Source of the DNA: Streptomyces novaecaesareae
Lineage (GTDB): Bacteria; Actinomycetota; Actinomycetes; Streptomycetales; Streptomycetaceae
Assembly: GCF_000716875.1 (NCBI RefSeq)
Contig: NZ_JNWQ01000140.1
Span: forward strand, 1-9,843
Reading direction: 5' to 3'
DNA length: 9,843 bases
A program made the position numbers and the translations under genes. The first letter of the stretch is position 1. Every line of letters starts with the position of its first letter. A model generated the notes under the pieces. The model ran no database searches. It saw nothing but the letters and a program-made list of their open reading frames with translations, and had not been told where the DNA came from. Shown one piece after another: positions 1 to 5,778 of the stretch.

Positions 1-146
1 GGCGGCGGCGGCCCGTACCCGGGCACACCCGGCGGGGGCGGCGGCGCGGCGGCCGGCGGGGGCGGCGGCGCGACCGGCCGCCCGCACGAACCGCAGGTGG
101 CCGCCCCCTCCACCGAAGTCGCGCCGCACGATGCGCAGTTGGCCAT
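1..146 (-). CDS. N-terminal part of a zinc-ribbon, polyproline-linker protein (3' end outside window)
   Basis: The frame begins at the ATG at 146-144 and runs off the window after 48 codons. The peptide opens MANCASCGA and has two CxxC pairs (Cys4/Cys7 and Cys18/Cys21) ten residues apart, the layout of a small zinc ribbon. It is followed by an Ala/Pro-rich stretch (residues 25-39) with two runs of five prolines, and then Gly/Tyr/Pro. In actinomycetes such an N-terminal ribbon plus a disordered Pro linker often precedes membrane or other domains that cannot be seen here. The start is supported by a G-rich ribosome site (GGGGGGAAAG, about 6 nt before the ATG) and by an upstream promoter at 198-227. 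The same DNA read on the plus strand is also open, but only as Gly repeats with no start or ribosome site. The function is unknown. I am confident that it is a gene, less so about its role. Confidence 0.8.
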   Translation of the reverse strand, partial: MANCASCGATSVEGAATCGSCGRPVAPPPPPAAAPPPPPGVPGYGPPP

Positions 147-172
147 GGACCGCTTTCCCCCCGCTCGACGAG

Positions 173-192
173 TCCCTGGGCCGCCCCAGGGA
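173..192. repeat. Perfect 8-bp inverted repeat at the predicted transcription start
   Basis: TCCCTGGG (173-180) and CCCAGGGA (185-192) are exact reverse complements around a 4-nt spacer. The element lies just downstream of the -10 box at 198-203, so transcription of the zinc-ribbon gene would begin at or near its edge. It could be an operator or a stem-loop at the 5' end of the mRNA. It has no T-rich tail on either side, which argues against a simple terminator, although it also lies in the 3' region of the GMC gene. Confidence 0.6.
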
Positions 193-197
193 GCCCG

Positions 198-227
198 TTT
201 ATCCCATCGGTTCCGAACGGCTGTCAA
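198..227 (-). promoter_or_regulatory. Sigma-70/HrdB-type promoter of the zinc-ribbon gene
   Basis: Read on the minus strand, a perfect -35 box TTGACA (227-222) is followed after 18 nt by GATAAA (203-198), which matches four of six bases of the -10 consensus. The predicted start is near 191, giving a leader of about 45 nt before the ATG at 146. This is the best promoter match in the window. Confidence 0.7.
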
Positions 228-250
228 CCGGGAACCCCGGCAGGCGGATT

Positions 251-266
251 GGCCCGGCGGGCCGGG
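251..266 (-). terminator. Possible short hairpin after the GMC oxidoreductase gene
   Basis: GGCCC (251-255) and GGGCC (259-263) can pair around a 3-nt loop. An alternative pairing of CCCGG (253-257) with CCGGG (262-266) also exists. The element begins two bases after the stop codon at 270-268. It is short and lacks a T-tract, so it is only a weak candidate for a factor-assisted or GC-hairpin terminator. Confidence 0.3.
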
Positions 267-267
267 T

Positions 268-2073
268 TCAGCCGCGCTTCTTCGGGACCTCCGGGACGGG
301 CAGCAGCGGCAGCCGCAGCGCCCCGAACGCGCCCTCCGGTACGGCCGGCCGTACCGGCGCCACCGGGGTGACCCGCCGGTAGGCCTGGTCCTGGGCCGGG
401 CGCGGGTCGGCCTCGCCCTTGTTCGGCCACATCGACATGGCGCGCTCGGCCTGGGCGGTGATCGTCAGCGAGGGGTTGACGCCGAGGTTGGCGGAGACGG
501 CCGCGCCGTCCACCACGCTGATCCCCGGGTACCCGTACAGCCGGTGGTAGGGGTCGACCACGCCGGTCTCGGGGGCGTCGCCGATCGGGCAGCCGCCGAG
601 GAAGTGCGCGGTCATCGGGATGTCGAAGATCTCGCCGACGGTGCTGCCAGCGAAGCCGTTGATCTCGTCGGCCAGCGCCTGGGCGCCCTGCTCGGCGGCC
701 GGGATCCAGGTCGGGTTGGGGGCTCCGTGGCCCTGGCCGGAGGTGAGCCGGTCCTTGCCGAGCGGGCCCTTCTTCAGCGAGACGGTGATCGAGTTGTCCA
801 GCGACTGCATCACCAGGCCGATGATCGTCTTCTCGGACCAGCCGCGCTGGTTCATCGAGCGGGCGAAGGTCACCGGGTGGAGCACCGAGTTGCCCAGGTA
901 GCGCAGCCAGCGCGGGGCCCGTCCGCCCCCCTTGACCTGCGCGATCGACAGCGCGCCCATCGCGTTGGAGCCCTTGCCGTAGCGGACCGGCTCGATGTGG
1001 GTGTTGGCGTCCGGGTGGATCGAGGAGGTGATCGCGACGCCCTTGGTGAAGTCCGCCTTGCTGCCGTAGCGCCGGTCGGTGGTCTGCGCGCCCACCAGGG
1101 CCTCGGAGTTGGTGCGGGTCAGCTCGCCGAGCCGCGCCGAGATCCGGGGCAGGTGCCCGCCGGCGCGCATCCGGTGCAGCAGCGACTGGGTGCCGTAGGT
1201 GCCGGCCGCGACCACGACCCGGGCCGCGGTGATCGTCCGCGCGCCCGCCTTCACCCGGTCGGTCTTGGAGCGGGAGTCGGTGCGGCGCACGTCCACGGCG
1301 TAACCGGGGTTCCCGTGACCGTCGGCGCACTCCCGGATCCGCGCCACCGTGGTGAGCGGGTGGATCTCGGCACCGCCCTGCTCCGCCAGGTACAGGTAGT
1401 TCTCGGTGAGCATGTTCTTGGCGCCGTGCCGGCAGCCGGTCATGCACTCGCCGCACTCCACGCAGGCCTTGCGGGCCGGGCCGGCGCCGCCGAAGTACGG
1501 GTCGGCGACCTCGTCGCCGGGCGCCGCCTTGGCCGTGCCGTCGGTGTCCTTGCCGTCGCCGAAGAAGACCCCGACCGGCGCCATGTGGAAGGTGTCGCCG
1601 ACGCCCATCCGCTCGGCGGCCGCCTTGAGGTGGACGTCGGAGGGGGTGACGGTCGGGTTGAGCCGGACCCCGAGCATCCGCTGCGCCTGGTCGTAGAACG
1701 GCGCCAACTCCTCCTGCCAGTCGGTGATGTGGCGCCACTGGCGGTCCTCGAAGAACGCCTTCGGCGGCACGTACAGGGTGTTGGCGTAGTTCAGCGAGCC
1801 GCCGCCGACCCCGGCGCCGGCCAGGATCAGCACATTGGCCAGCAGGTGGATCCGCTGGATGCCGTACAGCCCGAGCTGCGGCGCCCACAGGTAGTTCGGC
1901 AGGTCCCAGGAGTTCCTGGGCAGTCCGTCCCGGTCGAAGCGCCGCCCGGCCTCCAGGACGGCGACCCGGTAGCCCTTCTCGGTCAGCCGCAGCGCCGCGA
2001 CCGAACCGCCGAAGCCGGACCCGACCACGACCACGTCGTAGTCAAAATCCGGCGCGACTGCCGACTCCACCAT
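268..2073 (-). CDS. GMC-family FAD-dependent oxidoreductase (cholesterol-oxidase-like) with ferredoxin-like Cys motif
   Basis: This 601-residue flavoenzyme is predicted to oxidise an alcohol or sterol-like substrate in the cytoplasm. The FAD Rossmann motif GSGFGG is at residues 18-23, with the ribose-binding Glu41 in LEAG. The GMC signature GAGVGGGSLNYAN is at 86-98. The C-terminal active-site pair is conserved as His490 (TAHFLGG) and Asn533 (NPSLTI), corresponding to the His/Asn pair of cholesterol oxidases. An unusual feature is Cys204, Cys207, Cys210 and Cys214 in a CxxCxxCxxxC arrangement like a 4Fe-4S site. Similar cysteines occur, as I recall, in mycobacterial ChoD-like proteins. No signal peptide or membrane segment is seen. 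The start is supported by AAGGAG at 2088-2083, nine nt before the ATG. The gene lies 54 nt downstream of the aldehyde dehydrogenase gene and is probably co-transcribed with it, so the enzyme may supply that dehydrogenase with an aldehyde. The substrate is not known. Confidence 0.92.
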   Translation of the reverse strand: MVESAVAPDFDYDVVVVGSGFGGSVAALRLTEKGYRVAVLEAGRRFDRDGLPRNSWDLPNYLWAPQLGLYGIQRIHLLANVLILAGAGVGGGSLNYANTLYVPPKAFFEDRQWRHITDWQEELAPFYDQAQRMLGVRLNPTVTPSDVHLKAAAERMGVGDTFHMAPVGVFFGDGKDTDGTAKAAPGDEVADPYFGGAGPARKACVECGECMTGCRHGAKNMLTENYLYLAEQGGAEIHPLTTVARIRECADGHGNPGYAVDVRRTDSRSKTDRVKAGARTITAARVVVAAGTYGTQSLLHRMRAGGHLPRISARLGELTRTNSEALVGAQTTDRRYGSKADFTKGVAITSSIHPDANTHIEPVRYGKGSNAMGALSIAQVKGGGRAPRWLRYLGNSVLHPVTFARSMNQRGWSEKTIIGLVMQSLDNSITVSLKKGPLGKDRLTSGQGHGAPNPTWIPAAEQGAQALADEINGFAGSTVGEIFDIPMTAHFLGGCPIGDAPETGVVDPYHRLYGYPGISVVDGAAVSANLGVNPSLTITAQAERAMSMWPNKGEADPRPAQDQAYRRVTPVAPVRPAVPEGAFGALRLPLLPVPEVPKKRG

Positions 2074-2082
2074 CTGCCACTG

Positions 2083-2088
2083 CTCCTT
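2083..2088 (-). promoter_or_regulatory. Shine-Dalgarno site of the GMC oxidoreductase gene
   Basis: AAGGAG on the minus strand is nine nt before the ATG at 2073. It is a near-consensus site that fixes this start and supports translation from a message shared with the upstream dehydrogenase gene. Confidence 0.75.
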
Positions 2089-2127
2089 CGACGTGTGAAC
2101 GTGCCTGTGGTGACCACCAGTTGGGGG

Positions 2128-3759
2128 CTACTTGAAGCGCAGCGCCTTCAGCGCGCGCAGCCCGCCGGTCATCACGGCGGCGAACTGCCTGTCGTCCAGG
2201 CCGAACGAGGGCGCGATCGGCATCAGCCGCTGGGTCGCGATGGTCTGCGCCTCGGTGAAGCGCAGGATGCCCTCGGCGCCGTGCCGGCGGCCCAGCCCGG
2301 AGTCGCCCATGCCGCCCATCGGCGAGCCGACCGAACCGTACGCGGCCGCGTAGGCCTCGTTGACGTTGACCGTCCCGGTGTGCAGCCGGGCCGCGACCGA
2401 CCGGCCGCGCCGCAGGTCCCTCGTCCAGACGCTGGAGTTCAGGCCGTACGGCGTGGAGTTGGCGGCGGCCACCGCCTCGTCCTCGGTGTCGAAGCGGTAG
2501 ACCGAGACGACCGGGCCGAAGGTCTCCTCGGCGCAGACCGCCATCTCCGGGGTGACGCCGTCGAGGATGGTCGGCTCGAAGAAGAACGGGCCGAGGTCCG
2601 GCCGGGCGCGCCCGCCGGCCACCACGGTGGCGCCCGCCTTGACCGCCTCCTCCACGTGCCGGGTGGTGGTCTCCAGCTGGCGGACGGAGACCAGCGAGCC
2701 CATGTCCGCGCCGTACGCGAGGCCGCCGCCGAGGCGCAGCGCCCGGGTGCGGGCGGCGAAGCGCTCCAGGAACGCGTCGGCCACCGAGCGGTGCACCAGC
2801 AGCCGCTCGATCGAGATGCACAGCTGCCCGGCGGAGGAGAAGCAGGCGCGTACGGCGCCCGCGGCGGCGGCGTCGAGGTCGGCGTCGGAGAGCACCAGCA
2901 TGGCGTTCTTGCCGCCGAGTTCGAGCGAGGCGCCGACCAGCCGGGCGGCGGCGCGCTGGGCGACGTCGCGGCCGGTGCGGGTGGAGCCGGTGAAGGAGAC
3001 GTAGTCCGCGTGCTCCACCACGGCGGGGCCGATCACCGGGCCGTCGCCGATCACGACCTGCCACAGGTCGGCGGGCAGCCCGGCCTCGACCAGCAGCTCG
3101 CGGGCCCACAGGGCGGTCAGCGCGGTCTGCGTGTCGGGCTTGTTGACCACCGCGTTGCCGGCCACGAAGGCGGGCAGGGCGTCGCCGACGGACAGCTCCA
3201 GCGGGTAGTTCCAGGGCGAGATGTGGCCGATCACGCCCTTGGGGCGGCGGGCCTCGACCGCGTGGGTGAGCACCGGCAGCGCGCCGCCGCGCCGCTTGTC
3301 CCTGAGGTACGAGTGCGCGGCCCGCCCGTAGTGCCGGGCGGCCATGGCGACGGCCAGCACCTCCTCGAAGGCGTGCAGCCGGGCCTTGCCGGTCTCCGCC
3401 TGGATCAGGTCCAGCACCTCGTCCTGCCGCTTGAGCAGCAGGTCGTGGAAGCGCAGCAGGACGGCGGCGCGGCGGCGCACCGGCAGCGCGGCCCAGGCCG
3501 CCTGGGCGCGTCGGGCCAGCTGGAAGGCGACCTCGACGTCGGCCGGGGTGGACTGCGGCAGGCTGGCCAGCCGCTCGCCGGTGAGCGGGGCGACGGTGTC
3601 GATCAGGTCGGGCTCGCCGGTGGCCGTGACGCCGGCGGCCAGCCGGGTGCCCAGGGACGGCGGGACGGCCGCGGTGACGGTCCGGCCTCCGCCGGGGGCC
3701 GCCGGGTTGCCGGCGCCGAGCTGTTCGGTGGCCACTGCATCTGCTGTGAGGTCCGACAT
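2128..3759 (-). CDS. gabD2: Succinate-semialdehyde dehydrogenase GabD2-type (NAD(P)-dependent aldehyde dehydrogenase)
   Basis: This 543-residue aldehyde dehydrogenase should oxidise an aldehyde to its acid with NAD(P)+. The nearest remembered family is actinobacterial GabD2, which acts on succinate semialdehyde (GABA shunt or alternative TCA route). Visible catalytic residues are Asn184 (SPWNYP), Lys207 (NKPD), FTGST at 256-260, general base Glu280 (LELGGKN), nucleophile Cys314 (GQLCISIERL) and Glu412 (EETFGP). The QLCISIERL and GMGDSGLGRRHGAEG stretches are typical of GabD2. The first ~50 residues form an Ala/Gly/Pro-rich extension before the catalytic fold. The ATG at 3759 has no good ribosome site, but TAGGCT ends eight nt upstream, suggesting a leaderless mRNA. 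A downstream start near residue 35 cannot be excluded. The gene heads a likely two-gene operon with the GMC oxidoreductase. The true substrate may be another aldehyde made by that partner. Confidence 0.93.
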   Translation of the reverse strand: MSDLTADAVATEQLGAGNPAAPGGGRTVTAAVPPSLGTRLAAGVTATGEPDLIDTVAPLTGERLASLPQSTPADVEVAFQLARRAQAAWAALPVRRRAAVLLRFHDLLLKRQDEVLDLIQAETGKARLHAFEEVLAVAMAARHYGRAAHSYLRDKRRGGALPVLTHAVEARRPKGVIGHISPWNYPLELSVGDALPAFVAGNAVVNKPDTQTALTALWARELLVEAGLPADLWQVVIGDGPVIGPAVVEHADYVSFTGSTRTGRDVAQRAAARLVGASLELGGKNAMLVLSDADLDAAAAGAVRACFSSAGQLCISIERLLVHRSVADAFLERFAARTRALRLGGGLAYGADMGSLVSVRQLETTTRHVEEAVKAGATVVAGGRARPDLGPFFFEPTILDGVTPEMAVCAEETFGPVVSVYRFDTEDEAVAAANSTPYGLNSSVWTRDLRRGRSVAARLHTGTVNVNEAYAAAYGSVGSPMGGMGDSGLGRRHGAEGILRFTEAQTIATQRLMPIAPSFGLDDRQFAAVMTGGLRALKALRFK

Positions 3760-3766
3760 ACGGCGC

Positions 3767-3772
3767 AGCCTA
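3767..3772 (-). promoter_or_regulatory. Candidate -10 box for a leaderless aldehyde dehydrogenase mRNA
   Basis: TAGGCT on the minus strand fits the actinobacterial TANNNT -10 pattern. Seven nt separate it from the ATG at 3759, which would place the transcription start at the A of the start codon. No Shine-Dalgarno site is present to compete with this reading. No good -35 hexamer is seen 17-18 nt upstream. Confidence 0.5.
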
Positions 3773-3791
3773 GGCGTTCGGCGCCGGGTCC

Positions 3792-3807
3792 GGTACCCGT
3801 CGGTAAC
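3792..3807. promoter_or_regulatory. Imperfect palindrome (candidate operator) over the -35 region of the aldehyde dehydrogenase promoter
   Basis: GGTACC-CGTC-GGTAAC is a 6-4-6 dyad with one mismatched pair. The same bases can be read as two CGGTA direct repeats starting 10 bp apart (3791 and 3801). The element covers the place where the -35 box would lie relative to the -10 at 3767-3772, as expected for a repressor or activator site. It is the only notable dyad between the two hairpins downstream of the kinase gene and the start codon. Confidence 0.4.
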
Positions 3808-3831
3808 AAGAATCTGCCGTAGTCGGGCGAA

Positions 3832-3845
3832 AGCGGGCGCCCGCT
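3832..3845 (-). terminator. Hairpin downstream of the first kinase gene
   Basis: AGCGGGCGCCCGCT is a perfect 14-bp palindrome that can fold as a 5-bp stem with a 4-nt loop. On the minus strand it is followed by TTTCG. It lies 27 nt past the stop of the kinase gene and separates that gene from the aldehyde dehydrogenase promoter. Confidence 0.5.
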
Positions 3846-3858
3846 CGTCCCGCGTCAG

Positions 3859-3871
3859 GCGGGCCGCCCGC
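3859..3871 (-). terminator. GC hairpin abutting the stop codon of the first kinase gene
   Basis: GCGGGC (3859-3864) and GCCCGC (3866-3871) are exact complements around a single base. The element directly touches the stop codon at 3874-3872. Together with the second palindrome at 3832-3845 it forms a double-hairpin region, consistent with transcription ending here. Confidence 0.4.
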
Positions 3872-5617
3872 TCAGCGGGTCGGCGTGAAGTAGTGGAGCA
3901 CGGCGTTGAAGCGCTGCTCCGCCTCGTTCCACTCGTTGCCCTTCTCCGGGCTGGACGAGTAGATCGCGTAGCTGGTGCCGTCGTCGTCGATGAACTCGGC
4001 CTCGATCGCCCGCCGCCGCCCGCCGGCCTGCGCGGCGTAGCTGAACTCCCAGACGGCCGCCTCGTGGCCGTTCACCGCGACGCCGGTCAGCTTCTGCTGC
4101 TTGTAGTCCTTCAGCGACTTGGAGACGCTGTTCTCCATCTGCCGCATGTGCTCCAGCGGCTTGACCGACTGCCCGACGGTGACGGCGAACTGCAGGTAGT
4201 GCACCTTGTTGTCGGGGCTGTAGAAGATCTGGTTGTCCGCCGCGCTGCTGCGCTGCCAGGCGGGGCTGCCCGAGGGCAGCGGGAAGCGGAAGCCGGCCGG
4301 GTCGTCGACCCAGTGGTAGCCGTCGGGCGCCGCCGCCGCGGGGCTGGCGTCGCTGCTGGGCCCCGGCGGGGTCGACTCGGCCTGCGTCGGGTCGTCGGTG
4401 CCGCCGCCGACCACCTGCCGGGTGGCGAGGAAGGTCGCCGCGGCCGCCAGCAGGCCGACGGCCACCGCGATGGCGATGATCTTCGCGCTGTTGCGGCGCT
4501 TGGCCGGCCCGCGCGCGGGCGTGACGGAGTGCGCCACCGGAGCGACGGGCGCGGTGTGCGCCTGCGCGGCGGCCAGCGCGCCCCCGGCGGTGTCCTGGAC
4601 GGCGGAGACGGGAGCGGCCGCCTTCGACTCGGTCGGCCCATCGGAGCCCGCGGAGCCCTCGGGCCCCTCGCCACTGTCGGACTCCCCGGCCCCCGCCGAT
4701 CCTCCGCGGCGGTCCACCACCGGCACCGACTGGGTGGGCACGCGCACCGGCGTGACCGACTTGAAGCCGATCGTGTGCCCGGCCTGGACCTCGGCGAGCA
4801 TCCGGGCCGCCTCGTCCGCGGTCGGCCGGTCGGCCGGGTCCTTGGCCATCAGCGCGGCCAGCACCGGCCCCAGCGACCCGGCCCGGCGCGACTCCGGCAG
4901 CGGCTCGTCGACCACCGCGGCCAGCGTGGTGATCGGCGAGTCCCGACGGAACGGCGACTGGCCCTCGACCGCCGCGTACAGCGTCGCCCCGAGGCCCCAC
5001 AGGTCGGAGGCCGGCCCGGGCCGCTCGCCCTGGGCGCGCTCCGGCGCCAGGTAGTCCGGCGAGCCGACCAGGTCGCCGGGGCGGGTCAGCTCGGTCGAAC
5101 CCTCGTACTTCGCGATGCCGAAGTCCAGCAGCACCACCCGCCCGGTGCCGCGCTCCAGCAGCACGTTGGCCGGCTTCACGTCGCGGTGCAGCACGCCCAG
5201 CTGGTGGCCGCGGTGCAGCGCGGCGAGCACCTGGCTGCCGACCTCGGCGGCGGCGCGCGGCTGCAGGGTGCCGTCCTGGCTGATCACGTCGGCCAGCGAG
5301 CGGCCGTCGACCAGCTCCATCACGATCCACGGCCGGCCGTCCTGCTCCAGCACGTCGTGCACGGTGATCACGCCGGGGTGCTTGATCCGCGCGGCCGCGC
5401 TGGCCTCGCGCTTCATCCGGGCGTGCAGGATCTGCAGGTCCTCCTCGGGGAGGTGGTTGACGGTCAGCTCCTTGACCGCGACCTCGCGGTCCAGCATCCG
5501 GTCCCAGGCCCGCCAGACGGTGCCCATGCCGCCCCGGCCGAGCCGCTCGCCGAGCTCGTACCGCCCGGCCAGCAACCGCTCCGCCTCGGCCGCTTCCGAC
5601 CGGTCCTGCACGCCCAT
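3872..5617 (-). CDS. Transmembrane Ser/Thr protein kinase with extracellular domain (kinase 1)
   Basis: This 581-residue Hanks-type kinase is predicted to phosphorylate Ser/Thr on cytosolic proteins. The kinase domain (about 20-275) is complete: glycine loop GRGGMG at 27-32, ATP lysine Lys49, alpha-C Glu71, HRDVKPAN at 144-151 with catalytic Asp146, DFG at 165-167, activation-loop Thr175 and Thr178, and SPDYLAPE ending at Glu193. A Gly/Ser/Glu-rich linker (about 290-372) leads to a basic KRRNSAK and one membrane helix at about 379-398. The ~180-residue outside part ends in a folded-looking domain (432-581) starting DGYHWVDDPAGF. It is not PASTA, and it resembles the outside part of kinase 2 at 7474-9438. 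The protein has no cysteine. I chose the ATG at 5617 because GGGGGAG lies nine nt upstream. An in-frame GTG at 5635 would add six residues but would place that site inside the gene. The ligand is unknown. Confidence 0.93.
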   Translation of the reverse strand: MGVQDRSEAAEAERLLAGRYELGERLGRGGMGTVWRAWDRMLDREVAVKELTVNHLPEEDLQILHARMKREASAAARIKHPGVITVHDVLEQDGRPWIVMELVDGRSLADVISQDGTLQPRAAAEVGSQVLAALHRGHQLGVLHRDVKPANVLLERGTGRVVLLDFGIAKYEGSTELTRPGDLVGSPDYLAPERAQGERPGPASDLWGLGATLYAAVEGQSPFRRDSPITTLAAVVDEPLPESRRAGSLGPVLAALMAKDPADRPTADEAARMLAEVQAGHTIGFKSVTPVRVPTQSVPVVDRRGGSAGAGESDSGEGPEGSAGSDGPTESKAAAPVSAVQDTAGGALAAAQAHTAPVAPVAHSVTPARGPAKRRNSAKIIAIAVAVGLLAAAATFLATRQVVGGGTDDPTQAESTPPGPSSDASPAAAAPDGYHWVDDPAGFRFPLPSGSPAWQRSSAADNQIFYSPDNKVHYLQFAVTVGQSVKPLEHMRQMENSVSKSLKDYKQQKLTGVAVNGHEAAVWEFSYAAQAGGRRRAIEAEFIDDDGTSYAIYSSSPEKGNEWNEAEQRFNAVLHYFTPTR

Positions 5618-5681
5618 CTGCGACCGCTCCCCCACACATTCCGCCTGCCGTCACCGCGACGGAGGACCTGGTGCAGACCAC

Positions 5682-5691
5682 TGTTCGAACA
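5682..5691. promoter_or_regulatory. Perfect 10-bp palindrome TGTTCGAACA upstream of kinase 1
   Basis: TGTTCGAACA is a perfect palindrome in an AT-richer island of about 30 bp in an otherwise very GC-rich region. It lies about 65 nt before the kinase 1 start codon and a few bases past the transcription start predicted from 5704-5733, a normal place for a repressor operator. It does not match the spaced GAAC-N4-GTTC layout of the Gram-positive SOS box. Confidence 0.4.
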
Positions 5692-5703
5692 AATCCCACA
5701 CAC

Positions 5704-5733
5704 ACATTAGGCGTACGTTGCCGCCCCAGGTAA
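5704..5733 (-). promoter_or_regulatory. Candidate promoter of kinase 1
   Basis: On the minus strand TAATGT (5709-5704) is a fair -10 box. TTACCT (5733-5728), 18 nt upstream, matches only three of six -35 bases. Transcription would start near 5697, in a CACACACACA run, giving a leader of about 80 nt. It falls in the most AT-rich part of the gap between the pseudokinase gene and kinase 1. Confidence 0.4.
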
Positions 5734-5755
5734 TCACGCCCACCCTCCGGAGCGG

Positions 5756-5778
5756 CGGCCCCGGATCCGACCGGGCCG
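5756..5778 (-). terminator. Imperfect hairpin directly after the pseudokinase gene
   Basis: CGGCCCCGG (5756-5764) pairs with CCGGGCCG (5771-5778) with one bulged base and a 6-nt loop. It touches the stop codon at 5781-5779. There is no T-tract, but the position suggests that the pseudokinase message ends here and that kinase 1 has its own promoter. Confidence 0.4.

Noticed and set aside
2107..2117. Odd palindrome GTGGTGACCAC between the aldehyde dehydrogenase and GMC genes
   Set aside because: Short, not flanked by a promoter or a T-tract, and located within the probable shared transcript. Such elements are expected by chance in GC-rich DNA.
97..3822. 1241-codon open frame on the plus strand, antisense to the GMC and aldehyde dehydrogenase genes
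   Set aside because: Its translation is Arg/Gly/Val/Asp-rich without domains, it has no ribosome site, and it exists because codon third positions of the real minus-strand genes are G or C. The opposite strand carries full GMC and aldehyde dehydrogenase motifs.
5636..5639. Start of kinase 1 at the GTG at 5635 or the out-of-frame ATG at 5639
   Set aside because: The GTG would put the GGGGGAG site inside the gene and leave no ribosome site upstream. The ATG at 5639 is in another frame. The ATG at 5617 has the right spacing.
5682..5691. LexA/SOS box
   Set aside because: Gram-positive SOS boxes have GAAC and GTTC arms separated by about four bases in the order GAAC-N4-GTTC. Here the order is GTTC directly followed by GAAC, so the match fails.
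3344..5710. 788-codon plus-strand open frame opposite kinase 1
   Set aside because: Shadow of the kinase gene. Composition is low-complexity, no family is recognisable, and it spans across the hairpins and promoter of the real genes.
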